Below are positions 7,633 through 14,768 of a stretch of 18,806 nucleotides of DNA, piece by piece. The position numbers were made by a program, and so were the translations under genes. The first letter of the stretch is position 1. Each line of letters begins with the position of its first letter. The stretch lies in NCBI GenBank assembly GCA_049509675.1, contig JBEKZQ010000050.1:1-18806 (forward strand), given 5' to 3'. The notes under the pieces were generated by a model. The model was not told where the DNA came from. It did not search any database and was given only the letters and a program-made list of their open reading frames with translations. The stretch is from JBEKZQ01 sp049509675 (lineage in GTDB: Bacteria; Planctomycetota; Planctomycetia; Pirellulales; Thermoguttaceae).

Positions 7633-8955
7633 TTACCACTCGACCGAAATGGCGGCGGTGGTCATGCCGGCCCCGATCGAGCAGAAGATCAGCTTGTCGT
7701 CGGGACGAAGCTGTTCCTCGACCTGCGCCAGGGCCAGGGGAATGCTGGCGCTGGAGGTGTTGCCCAGGCGTTCCACGTTGATGAAGAAGCGTTCCGGGGC
7801 CACGCCGCTGCGTTTTGCCGCGGCGCGGAGGATGCGGCCGTTGGCCTGGTGGGGGATGACCCAGCGGGTCTCGTTGGCGATCCAACCGGTTTTGGCCAGG
7901 GCCTCGCGCACCAGTGCGGCAAAACCCTCGGTCGCCGCGCGGAACAAGGCCGGGCCGTCCAGGCGGATCCAGGGATCGACGTCGTCGGTCGTATTGAGCA
8001 GGCAGTAGCCCGGCTCCTCGCGGCGGGCCATGTGCAGTCCGCGGGTGTCGCAGCCAAGGATCGTCTGCCGGATGCGATGGCCGACCTTGCCCGCCGAAAC
8101 GATCGCCGCCCCCGCTCCGTCGCCGAAGAGGAAATAGGCGTTGCGGTCCGAAGGATCCAACAGTCGCGACTGCATCTCCACGCCCACGGTCAGCACGTTC
8201 CTGGCCATGCCGGAGAGGATCATGCCGCGGGCCACGGCCACCGCATAGAGCCAGCCGGAGCAGGCGGCATTCAGATCGAAGGCGGGGACGGGCGGCAGGC
8301 AGAGACGGTCCTGGAGGATGCAGGCCGTCGAGGGCATGGCGACGTCGGGCGTGGTGGTGGCCACGATCACCGCGTCGATGTCCTTATTGTCGATGCCGGC
8401 GCGGCGAATGGCCTCCAACGACGCGGCCAGCGCCATGTCCGAGGGCTTCTCGCCCTCGGCCGCCCAGCGGCGCTGCAGAATGCCGGTGACCTGGTACACG
8501 TAGTCTTCGGTAACGTGCGGGAAGCGCTGCACCAGTTCGGCGTTGGTGACGATGCGATGCGGCACGTAGCCGCCCACGCCCAGGATCACGGCGGACTGGC
8601 CGTGGCTGTCGACCACCTCGGCCGCCGGGGCAACCTTGCGTTCCAGGGCCGCGTCCGACTGGCCGGCCGCGAGGGTCCGCCAGCCCTTCATGCCCGGATC
8701 CGAGGTCTCGATCTCGATCACCGGCTCGGAGAACGACACGGTCTCGCTTTCCAGGTGCAGCAGGCGAATGACGCGGCCGCGGCAGGGCGACTGGAAATCG
8801 AAGACCGACTTGGCGCTGTCGATCTGCGCCAGGGTCTGCCCTTTCTGGAAACGATCGCCCTCGGCCACCAACCATTCGATGATCGTGGCGTCGGTTTCCG
8901 CGGCGCCTTGCGCGGGGAGATAGAGCATGACGCGGAAACTGTGGTTGTCGTCCAT
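7633..8955 (-). CDS. Lipoyl-domain-fused 3-oxoacyl-ACP synthase III (KAS III/FabH-like)
   Basis: I set the start at the ATG at 8955, which shares its A with the upstream stop (TGATG). GGGGAG at 8961-8966 lies 5 bases before it. A TTG three bases upstream is less likely. The 440-residue protein has two parts. Residues 7 to about 85 are a lipoyl/biotinyl-type domain: IIEWLVAEGDRFQKGQTLAQ, then DSAKSVFDF with candidate lysine K49. D at -3 and A at -1 resemble lipoyl sites (E-x-x-K) and lack the M-K-M of biotin sites. After a linker, residues about 120-440 are a full KAS III: catalytic C232 in LNAACSGW, H369 in IPHQANGR and N399 in ERLGNTSSAS, with FLFGDGAGA between. KAS III condenses a primer acyl group with malonyl-ACP. 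Here the primer may come from the fused lipoyl arm, charged by the E1 encoded just upstream. The fusion has a normal active site and no sign of decay. Confidence 0.9.
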   Translation of the reverse strand: MDDNHSFRVMLYLPAQGAAETDATIIEWLVAEGDRFQKGQTLAQIDSAKSVFDFQSPCRGRVIRLLHLESETVSFSEPVIEIETSDPGMKGWRTLAAGQSDAALERKVAPAAEVVDSHGQSAVILGVGGYVPHRIVTNAELVQRFPHVTEDYVYQVTGILQRRWAAEGEKPSDMALAASLEAIRRAGIDNKDIDAVIVATTTPDVAMPSTACILQDRLCLPPVPAFDLNAACSGWLYAVAVARGMILSGMARNVLTVGVEMQSRLLDPSDRNAYFLFGDGAGAAIVSAGKVGHRIRQTILGCDTRGLHMARREEPGYCLLNTTDDVDPWIRLDGPALFRAATEGFAALVREALAKTGWIANETRWVIPHQANGRILRAAAKRSGVAPERFFINVERLGNTSSASIPLALAQVEEQLRPDDKLIFCSIGAGMTTAAISVEW

Positions 8956-8966
8956 CAACTCTCCCC
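8953..8966 (-). promoter_or_regulatory. Ribosome binding site and TGATG start/stop overlap coupling E1 to KAS III
   Basis: Minus-strand GGGGAG (8961-8966), five bases, then TGATG-type overlap in which TGA ends the E1 gene and ATG starts the KAS III gene. This arrangement usually gives translational coupling and near-equal amounts of two proteins. It also fixes the KAS III start. Confidence 0.75.
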
Positions 8967-10934
8967 GAACATTTCACGGAGGGTTGTGGCGATGCGGGCC
9001 GCGGCGGGCCGATCATGAGCCTCCAACTCCGGGGCAAAAGGCACCGGGGCGTCGGGGGCCGCCATCAGTCGCGGCCGGCATTTCCAGGCCGTCGCCGACT
9101 CGCACGCCAGCCGCGCGATCACGCGGTCGCCCAGGCCCTGGCTGCGGCCGCATTCCTGGACCACCAGCAACCGCCCGGTCTTCTCCACCGAACGGACGAT
9201 CGGCGCCAGATCCAACGGGTGCAGGACGAACGGATTCCAAACCTCGATCCGCCGCGTGGAATCGGCCGCGGCCGCCAGGGCCTCGTACACCATCGCCCCG
9301 AAGGCGACCAACGTCAGCTCGTCGCCTTCCGTATGCCGTCGCGGCCGCCATACCGACTGGAGATCGCCGCGGAAATCGATGTCTCCACTGCGGCTCCAAT
9401 AGAGCAGCTTATGCTCGAAAACGAGGCATGGGTTGGGGTCGTAATAGCCTGCCAGCAGTGCTTCAAAGGTCTCTTGCGGCGTGGCCGGGTAGAGCAGTTT
9501 CAGGCCCGGGAACTGCGACCAGAGCCCCTCGTACTCGCCGCTGTGGAAGGCGCCCATGGTCAGGCCGCCGCCGCAGGGCAGACGCAGCAACAGCGGGGCC
9601 GCGCAGCCGCTGCGAAAATACCAGGTGCCCGCATTCAAGCCCGCCTGCGTAACCGCTTCGGTCGCGAAATCGGCGAACTGGAACTCGACGATCGGCCGCA
9701 TCCCCAGTTGGGCTGCCCCCAGGGCGAATCCGACCGTGCCCGATTCGCACAACGGCGTGTCGATCACGCGCTGCGGCCCGTAGCGATCCTGAAGCCCTTT
9801 GCAGGTCTTGAAGGCCGAACCGTATTGGCCCACGTCCAGGCCCAGCACGAGCGCCCGGGGATCATTGGCCAGCAAGTAGTCCAGCGCCTGGTTGACCGCG
9901 TCGCCGTTCTTGACTTTCGCCGCCTGGAAGGGTTTGACCGCCGGGGACCGCTCGCTGCGATAGACGTGCCAACCGTGGCGCGGGGGCTCCGGCCGTGCGG
10001 CGGCGAGCGCCTCCCCGAGCGCTTCCTGCATCTCTTGCTCGACTTCGTTTTCCAGGTCTTGGATCGCCGTTTCTTCCAGCCCGCACACATCGCGCAATTT
10101 CAACCGCGTGGCCGGCAGGGGATCCTGCGCCTGCCATTGGGCGGATTGTTCGCGGCTGACGTAGGCCGCCTTGTCGTAGGCCGCGTGGCCGCGCAGCCGC
10201 ACGCTCATGCACTCGATCAGCGTGGGCAGCGGGTCGTCGCGCATCATTTCCAGGGCATCGCACACGGCCTCGTAGACCGCCAGCACGTCGGTGCCGTCGA
10301 CGGTGCGGCCGGAAATGCCGTAGCCCCGGGCCCGATCCGAGAGCCGCCGGCAACGGTATTGAGCCGAGGTCGGCGTGGAGAACGCGTAATGATTGTTCTC
10401 GACCAGAAACAGCACGGGCACGCGGAGCACCGCGGCAAGATTCAAAGCCTCGTGGAACTCGCCCGTGCTGGTGCCGCCGTCGCCGATCGCAGAGAGCCCG
10501 AAAACCTCTTCGCCCTGGCGCCGGGCCGCCCACGTGCCGCCCACCACCAGGCTAAGCATCTTCCCCAGGTGGCTGATCATCGGGAAGCGGCGGCTGGCGG
10601 CGTCGCCATGATGGACGTTGCCCTCGCGCCCCTGCGTGGGACTCTGCGCGTTGGCCAAGTACTGGCAAAACATCTGGTGGGGCGTCGCGCCCAGCAACAG
10701 GTGCGCGGCGAAGTCGCGATGCAGCAGCGACACTACGTCCCGACCGGGCCGGAAGGGAAACGACATGCCCACCGCCGTGGCCTCGTTGCCGATGCTGAGC
10801 GTCACCGTCCCTTTGACCAATCCCTCGTGGAACAGTTCCTCGATCCGCTGCTCCATGCTGCGCGAAAGATACATGGAGAGGTAGGCCGCCGGGTAGAAAT
10901 CCTGCGGCGACAACCGCTGCGGATAGCGGGCCAT
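8955..10934 (-). CDS. Fused E1 alpha-beta subunit of a 2-oxoacid dehydrogenase (pyruvate/branched-chain type)
   Basis: A single 659-residue chain carries both E1 subunits. The alpha half (about 15-310) has the thiamine diphosphate motif G151-D-G153 to N180-N181 with typical spacing (GDGGTSTGEFHEALN to LVENN), preceded by SLLHRDFAAHLL and followed by TVDGTDVLAVYEAV. The beta half (about 340-655) has DTPLCESG with E397, the glutamate that activates the cofactor, then PIVEFQFADF and VWNPFVLHPLD. Such enzymes decarboxylate 2-oxoacids and transfer the acyl group to a lipoyl arm. Neither E2 nor E3 is encoded nearby. Instead the next gene overlaps by TGATG and codes for a KAS III with its own lipoyl domain. 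I start at the ATG at 10934 (MARYPQRLSP), where family similarity begins; an in-frame ATG at 11042 would add 36 residues without obvious homology. Substrate chain type is not readable. Confidence 0.88.
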   Translation of the reverse strand: MARYPQRLSPQDFYPAAYLSMYLSRSMEQRIEELFHEGLVKGTVTLSIGNEATAVGMSFPFRPGRDVVSLLHRDFAAHLLLGATPHQMFCQYLANAQSPTQGREGNVHHGDAASRRFPMISHLGKMLSLVVGGTWAARRQGEEVFGLSAIGDGGTSTGEFHEALNLAAVLRVPVLFLVENNHYAFSTPTSAQYRCRRLSDRARGYGISGRTVDGTDVLAVYEAVCDALEMMRDDPLPTLIECMSVRLRGHAAYDKAAYVSREQSAQWQAQDPLPATRLKLRDVCGLEETAIQDLENEVEQEMQEALGEALAAARPEPPRHGWHVYRSERSPAVKPFQAAKVKNGDAVNQALDYLLANDPRALVLGLDVGQYGSAFKTCKGLQDRYGPQRVIDTPLCESGTVGFALGAAQLGMRPIVEFQFADFATEAVTQAGLNAGTWYFRSGCAAPLLLRLPCGGGLTMGAFHSGEYEGLWSQFPGLKLLYPATPQETFEALLAGYYDPNPCLVFEHKLLYWSRSGDIDFRGDLQSVWRPRRHTEGDELTLVAFGAMVYEALAAAADSTRRIEVWNPFVLHPLDLAPIVRSVEKTGRLLVVQECGRSQGLGDRVIARLACESATAWKCRPRLMAAPDAPVPFAPELEAHDRPAAARIATTLREMFGES

Positions 10935-11259
10935 AGTGAGCGCGGCGCGGAGCGATCCCGCCGAAAATGTCGACCGCCGGGGAAACGGCAGCGCGATGCT
11001 ATTCGGATCGTTCGCCAATCCCGGGGCGTGGCCTTCGATCATCCTGCCTGCGGCCTTTCTTGGCGTGTCGTGCGGACATCGCCATTACGTAAGATACGCA
11101 GATTCTATAATATGGGCATCTGGGTACGGTCGCCCGAACGCGGCGATTCAGCAAGACTCGCCGCGGATTCTAGCAGCAACCCTTTGACTTGTCACGAGCA
11201 AACCGCCGTGTTTTGCGCTACAATTGACCGAATCAATTAACCTTACTGGTAACAGACGC
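10935..11259. promoter_or_regulatory. Divergent intergenic region between E1 (minus) and NUDIX (plus)
   Basis: The two flanking genes point away from each other, so both promoters must lie here unless the E1 gene starts at 11042. AT-rich -10-like words are TATAAT at 11106-11111 (plus; its complement reads towards E1) and TACAAT at 11219-11224 (plus, 36 bases before the NUDIX ATG). A TTGACT at 11184-11189 lies 29 bases from TACAAT, too far for a standard sigma-70 promoter. Only the position and base composition support the call. Confidence 0.35.
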
Positions 11260-11823
11260 ATGCCCCATCGTAGTTGGACTTTTCTCGGCAGTCACGACGT
11301 TGTCGATTACAGGATCTTTCGCCTGCGGCACGATTTGTATCGCTTGGCGCCCAGCGGCGTGGAGCACGATTTCATCGTCCTGGAAACGCCGTCCTGGGTG
11401 AACGTGGTCCCGGTGACCACCGACGGCAAGGTGGTCTTGATCCGCCAATTCCGCCACGGCATTCGCGACGTGGTGGTTGAGATTCCCGGCGGAGTGATGG
11501 ACGAGGGCGAAGCGCCCGAGGCGGCCGCCGTGCGAGAACTTCGCGAGGAGACCGGCTACGTGGCCGGGGAAATGCGCCTCTTAGCCCGGGTGTTGCCCAA
11601 TCCGGCCATCCAGGACAACTATTGCTACCTGTTCGCTGCGGAAGGATGCCGCAAGGCGGGAGAACCACAGCTCGACGCCCTGGAAAGAATCGACGTACTG
11701 GAACGTCCTTTGCAGGAGATTCCCGAACTGATCCGTAACGGCGACATTGTACACAGCATGGCCATCGCCGCGTTTGCATTTATGGGCCTGGTGCCGGCAC
11801 ACGATGGCCAGAAGGCCGGGTAG
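11260..11823 (+). CDS. NUDIX hydrolase, ADP-ribose pyrophosphatase type
   Basis: The 187-residue protein starts at the ATG at 11260 (MPHRSWTFLG); a TTG at 11224 would add 12 residues without need. It carries a complete Nudix box from G78 to G99 in the form G-x5-E-x7-R-E-L-x-E-E-x-G, with E84, R92, E93, E96 and E97 present. The preceding VVLIRQFRHGIRDVVVEIPG matches the ADP-ribose pyrophosphatase subgroup, in which a loop after the beta-strand contacts the nucleotide-sugar. The expected reaction is magnesium-dependent cleavage of ADP-ribose or a similar nucleoside diphosphate linked to another moiety, in the cytoplasm. It is a single gene, divergent from the E1/KAS III operon and convergent with the beta-lactamase-family gene. 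No Shine-Dalgarno is seen. Confidence 0.9.
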   Translation: MPHRSWTFLGSHDVVDYRIFRLRHDLYRLAPSGVEHDFIVLETPSWVNVVPVTTDGKVVLIRQFRHGIRDVVVEIPGGVMDEGEAPEAAAVRELREETGYVAGEMRLLARVLPNPAIQDNYCYLFAAEGCRKAGEPQLDALERIDVLERPLQEIPELIRNGDIVHSMAIAAFAFMGLVPAHDGQKAG

Positions 11824-11831
11824 CCGTTCAC

Positions 11832-11846
11832 GGGGGACTGTCCCCC
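11832..11846. terminator. GC hairpin between convergent genes (GGGGGAC-T-GTCCCCC)
   Basis: A fully symmetric 15-mer 9 bases after the NUDIX stop and 44 bases beyond the stop of the opposing gene at 11890. It could fold in both transcripts. No U-tract follows in either direction, so it is at best a weak or factor-assisted terminator, or a small palindromic repeat. Confidence 0.4.
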
Positions 11847-11889
11847 TCATAATCAACGAAGTCGTTTCTTCCCAAGTTGTAAGGGGTGC

Positions 11890-13011
11890 TCAGAACAGAT
11901 CATGGGCCGGCCACGTGCGGACCCGGTCGAGGATCGTCCAGCCCAAGCGGTCGACGTCAGCGGCGAAGACGGCCTGCGGCCTCCTCTGGTTCATGAGAAT
12001 GGCCCAGCAGAAGCCGTTGTGGGCGCGCACCAGGAAGGCATACGTGCCGGGCAGCGACCCGCTGTGCCACCAATTCCGGGCCGCGTTGACGCACCACCCC
12101 TTCGCATAGTTCCGGTTGGCCGAAGAGGGGCTTGTCATCACGGCGATCGTGGCCGGCTTCAGAATGCCCGCTTTGCCCGCAGAACCGCCCAGCCGGACCA
12201 GCAACCGCAGCAGATCGGTGGGCGTTGCGAGCCATCCGCCGTGGGCGTCCATCCGCGACACGCGGACGCGGTAGGGGGCGTCGCCTTCATCGTAATACAG
12301 GACCTCGTTCGGCCGCCGCTGGGCCAAGCTGTCGCCGGCGACGTGCATGTCCGAAATGCCGGCCCTTCGCAACACGGCCGACTTCACGTACTCCTCGTAC
12401 GGCTGCCCGGCGACTTGCTCGATCACCCTTCCCAAGAGCAGGTAACCGAAGTTGGAGTAGGCGTACTTCTGGCCCGGCGCGGCGGCCAGATCGTACTTCG
12501 CCAAGGTCCAACGAATCAACTCCGCACGGTTCAGGTCGTAGCGCTGGAACATCGGATCGTGGGCGTCGTTGGGCCAACCGCCGCCGCTGTGCTCCAGCAA
12601 TTGTGCGACGGTCATGTCGCCCAGTTGTGGAAAGCCCTTGGGCAGCCCGTAGCGCCGAGCCAGAATGCCGCGGTCGCCGAAGATCCTGTCGCTCAGGGCC
12701 AGTTTGCCCTGCTCCACGAGCGTAAGAACCGCCACGGAAGTGATCGCTTTGGAGACGCTGGCGATGCGGAACAAATGTGTCGGACGGACCTCGATCTTCC
12801 GCTCTTTGTCGGCATAGCCGTAGCCCTTGGCGAACAGCAGACGGCCGTCTTCGGCCAGCGCAAACGATAACCCGGCGATGTCATACTTCTGGCGGAAATC
12901 GCGCAGGATCGCGTCGATGCAATCCGCGTCGGCGGTCCATGCCGGGGCGCCCGGGGCTGGGACGCACAACAGCAGCCACGCGGCCAACAGTCCTAGTGCC
13001 CCGACCGACAT
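11890..13011 (-). CDS. Secreted serine hydrolase of the beta-lactamase / class C penicillin-binding family
   Basis: The start is placed at the ATG at 13011 (MSVGALGLLAAWLLLCVPAP) because it begins a clean signal peptide, with likely cleavage near residue 24 and export to the periplasm. The upstream open frame runs through repeat DNA. The 373-residue protein has all three active-site motifs in order: S85-x-x-K88 in RIASVSKAITS, Y185-S-N187 in KYAYSNFGYLLLG, and H316-S-G318 in WWHSGSLPGT. The HSG third motif is common in esterase, peptidase and PBP4-like members, so it may be a peptidase or esterase and need not confer resistance. It has no regulator or partner next to it beyond the response regulator upstream, from which it is separated by a repeat element. 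Confidence 0.88.
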   Translation of the reverse strand: MSVGALGLLAAWLLLCVPAPGAPAWTADADCIDAILRDFRQKYDIAGLSFALAEDGRLLFAKGYGYADKERKIEVRPTHLFRIASVSKAITSVAVLTLVEQGKLALSDRIFGDRGILARRYGLPKGFPQLGDMTVAQLLEHSGGGWPNDAHDPMFQRYDLNRAELIRWTLAKYDLAAAPGQKYAYSNFGYLLLGRVIEQVAGQPYEEYVKSAVLRRAGISDMHVAGDSLAQRRPNEVLYYDEGDAPYRVRVSRMDAHGGWLATPTDLLRLLVRLGGSAGKAGILKPATIAVMTSPSSANRNYAKGWCVNAARNWWHSGSLPGTYAFLVRAHNGFCWAILMNQRRPQAVFAADVDRLGWTILDRVRTWPAHDLF

Positions 13012-13020
13012 GAGATGACG

Positions 13021-13131
13021 GGTGCCACGGTTGGCTCGCCCAACCGTGTTTCCAGCACTGCTGGACAAGCCGGGCACCGACCGGAGGTTGGTCGTGGCGC
13101 CCAACGTGTCAACCAAGCACGGTTGGGGCAC
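13021..13131. repeat. Palindromic repeat element with three hairpins
   Basis: Hairpin 1 is CACGGTTGG (13026-13034) with CCAACCGTG (13040-13048). Hairpin 2 is CCAGCA-C-TGCTGG (13052-13064). The element ends in CACGGTTGGGGCAC (13118-13131), which mirrors the GTGCCACGGTTGG and CCAACCGTG at the start. It occupies nearly all of the space between the beta-lactamase-family gene's start and the response regulator's stop, and would separate their transcripts. Confidence 0.7.
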
Positions 13132-13165
13132 TAGGCATATTGCCAACCGCCGCGGGCGACGTTGG

Positions 13166-13810
13166 TCAGACCAGGTTCTTACGCACGGCCCACACCGCGG
13201 CCTGAGTGCGATCGGTGACGCCGATCTTGCGGAAGATGTGCTGGACGTGCTCCTTAATGGTCTCATAGCTGATGTGCAGCGTCTGGGCGATATCCTTATT
13301 GGTCAACCCATAGGCCAATTGTCGCAGCACCTCTCCCTCACGCTGGGTCAAGGAGACTTCGATGTCGGCCGCCAGACGCGGCGTGGCCAGCGCGCCGGCC
13401 ACGCGCCGCAACTCGTCGCGGGTCCAAGTGTTCTCGCCGGCGGCCGCGATCTTGATGGTGTTGATCAGGTCGTCGCGAGTACAACCCTTCAGCAAATAGC
13501 CGCTGGCCCCCAGTGCCACCGCCCGGGCAACATACGTCGGATTGTCGTACGTGGAAAGCATCACTACGGCCAGTTCCGGCTTGTCCAGCTTGATGCGTCC
13601 CAGGGCGGTCAGGCCGTCGCCGTCGGGCATGCGGATGTCCAACATCACTACGTCGACCGCGTTGGCCTGGGCGTACTTCACCGCCGCCTGGCCGGTGGTT
13701 ACTTCGGCGACGATCGCAACCTCCGTGTTCGCCAACATGCTCCGCAGTCCGTCGCGGACGAGTTCATGGTCTTCAGCGATCAATAAACGGATCTTGCTTT
13801 GCTCTATCAT
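13166..13810 (-). CDS. NarL/LuxR-family response regulator
   Basis: A 214-residue two-domain regulator starting at the ATG at 13810 (MIEQSKIRLLIAEDHE). The receiver domain (about 6-125) has the acidic pair E13-D14, phospho-acceptor D58 in VVMLDIRMPDGDG, switch residues S86-T87 and K108 in GYLLKG. The output domain (about 148-210) is a LuxR-type helix-turn-helix: SLTQREGEVLRQLAYGLTNK, then DIAQTLHISYETIKEHVQHI. The family is phosphorylated by a sensor kinase, dimerises and binds promoter DNA. No kinase is in the window, so this is an orphan or its partner lies elsewhere. The frame extends 25 codons upstream, but the receiver fold starts here. Targets are unknown. Confidence 0.92.
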   Translation of the reverse strand: MIEQSKIRLLIAEDHELVRDGLRSMLANTEVAIVAEVTTGQAAVKYAQANAVDVVMLDIRMPDGDGLTALGRIKLDKPELAVVMLSTYDNPTYVARAVALGASGYLLKGCTRDDLINTIKIAAAGENTWTRDELRRVAGALATPRLAADIEVSLTQREGEVLRQLAYGLTNKDIAQTLHISYETIKEHVQHIFRKIGVTDRTQAAVWAVRKNLV

Positions 13811-14010
13811 GCGAAACTCTTGGTAAGAAGAAATTGGGGAAGCGGTCGAATCCAAAGGAAGCGATAACCCGGCACGTGACGCCACGATGCCGCTAACAGA
13901 CTATCATAATCGAGTTTCTGACGGGGGGGAAGTGGTTACTCCAAATTATCCATCGCCGACGTACTGCTTCCCCGCAATCCGGAGATCGAACGAACACGTG
14001 AGTGATCGCG

Positions 14011-14111
14011 AAACATGGACCTGACGCAAAGGCACCCAGAGGGTACCCGGGTCCATGTTTTCGGCCATGAGTCCGGCCAAGTGGCAATACATGTCAGCCG
14101 AAAAATGGACC
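14011..14111. repeat. Inverted-repeat element upstream of tRNA-Phe
   Basis: AAACATGGACC (14011-14021) and GGTCCATGTTT (14050-14060) are exact inverted copies. GGTCCATGTTTTCGGC (14050-14065) and GCCGAAAAATGGACC (14097-14111) form a second, nearly exact pair that shares the middle arm, so the element can fold in two competing ways. It fills most of 13811-14154, where no gene is supported. Confidence 0.7.
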
Positions 14112-14154
14112 AGACCCCGACCTTGCGGGTCTCCTGTTCCAGAACGCGGGCGAG

Positions 14155-14182
14155 TTGACAATGCTTTGTCGCTTTGTATAGG
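14155..14182 (+). promoter_or_regulatory. Sigma-70-type promoter of tRNA-Phe
   Basis: Perfect -35 TTGACA at 14155-14160, 16-base spacer, -10 TATAGG at 14177-14182. Transcription would start near 14189-14190, about 10 bases before the tRNA. A GGGG run follows the -10 box, as in growth-rate-controlled stable-RNA promoters. Confidence 0.7.
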
Positions 14183-14198
14183 ATGGGGATTTGTTGTT

Positions 14199-14271
<73 letters not shown>

Positions 14272-14438
14272 CCTGATAAAGCCATACAAAGCAACGACTT
14301 ACGGAAACACACTCACTAGCCAATACAACAGTTCAGATTTCGGCACGTTTTGGCACGAAATATCGCCAATATCGTGCCGGATATCGTGCCAACCTGCCAG
14401 CGCGGAAATCACCGGCAACCAATTCTGGCGATAACACA
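14272..14438. other. AT-richer spacer after the tRNA with a repeated GGCACG/CGTGCC motif
   Basis: No gene is visible. TGGCACGA at 14351-14358 is mirrored exactly by TCGTGCCA at 14384-14391 and also by TCGTGCC at 14372-14378, giving two alternative stems; a further CGGCACG lies at 14341-14347. ATACAAAG just after the tRNA (14283-14290) mirrors CTTTGTAT just before it. The composition is visibly lower in GC than the neighbouring genes. A tRNA 3' flank is a usual integration site, but no integrase or attachment-site duplication is seen. Confidence 0.4.
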
Positions 14439-14768
14439 ATGTCCAAATCAGCGCATAAGGGACTGATCTTCGCCTGGACGTAGACAATTCTGCTCGGGGC
14501 CTTCCTGCTCGTTTCTTGCGACTTCCGCGGCGAGAGCCCGCCCTCAATCGACCCGCCATTCTGGTTGGTCCTTGCCGCAGGCTTGAGCTTTGCGGTCTTA
14601 CTCCTGGTGGCGCCCACTCTTCGATTCATTATCGGCGGGCAGAGACGAGGGAGTAAGGACCGGCGAAAGAAAAACTGTCGCACTTCGTCCCGGCTCGCTT
14701 CCCCGGTTTCACCTTTACACAAATGCGACGATCCCCCATACTACGGCCCATGGCTACACTGTCGATGA
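14439..14768 (+). pseudogene. Small membrane protein or lipoprotein frame interrupted by an in-frame TAG
   Basis: ATG at 14439 opens MSKSAHKGLIFAWT, then TAG at 14481-14483, then the same frame continues TILLGAFLLVSCDFRGE. Reading through the stop gives a basic N-region, one hydrophobic stretch ending in the lipobox-like L-V-S-C, a short loop, and a second strong hydrophobic helix (WLVLAAGLSFAVLLLVAP). A basic tail (GGQRRGSKDRRKKN) follows. Both sides of the stop fit together as one protein, which suggests a recent nonsense mutation. The alternative is chance. The 3' end overlaps the following gene's start, so the last 20 or so residues are doubtful. Start at a non-ATG codon after the stop cannot be excluded. 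Confidence 0.35.

Noticed and set aside
7570..9018. 482-codon plus-strand frame opposite KAS III
   Set aside because: Antisense of the KAS III gene, rich in His, Gly and Arg, without a recognisable domain.
11184..11224. TTGACT / TACAAT as a promoter for the NUDIX gene
   Set aside because: The spacing of 29 bases is far from the 16-18 expected, so it is not called as a promoter.
9015..11240. 741-codon plus-strand frame opposite the E1 gene
   Set aside because: Antisense of a clear E1 alpha-beta fusion with all motifs; the frame is open only because of GC bias.
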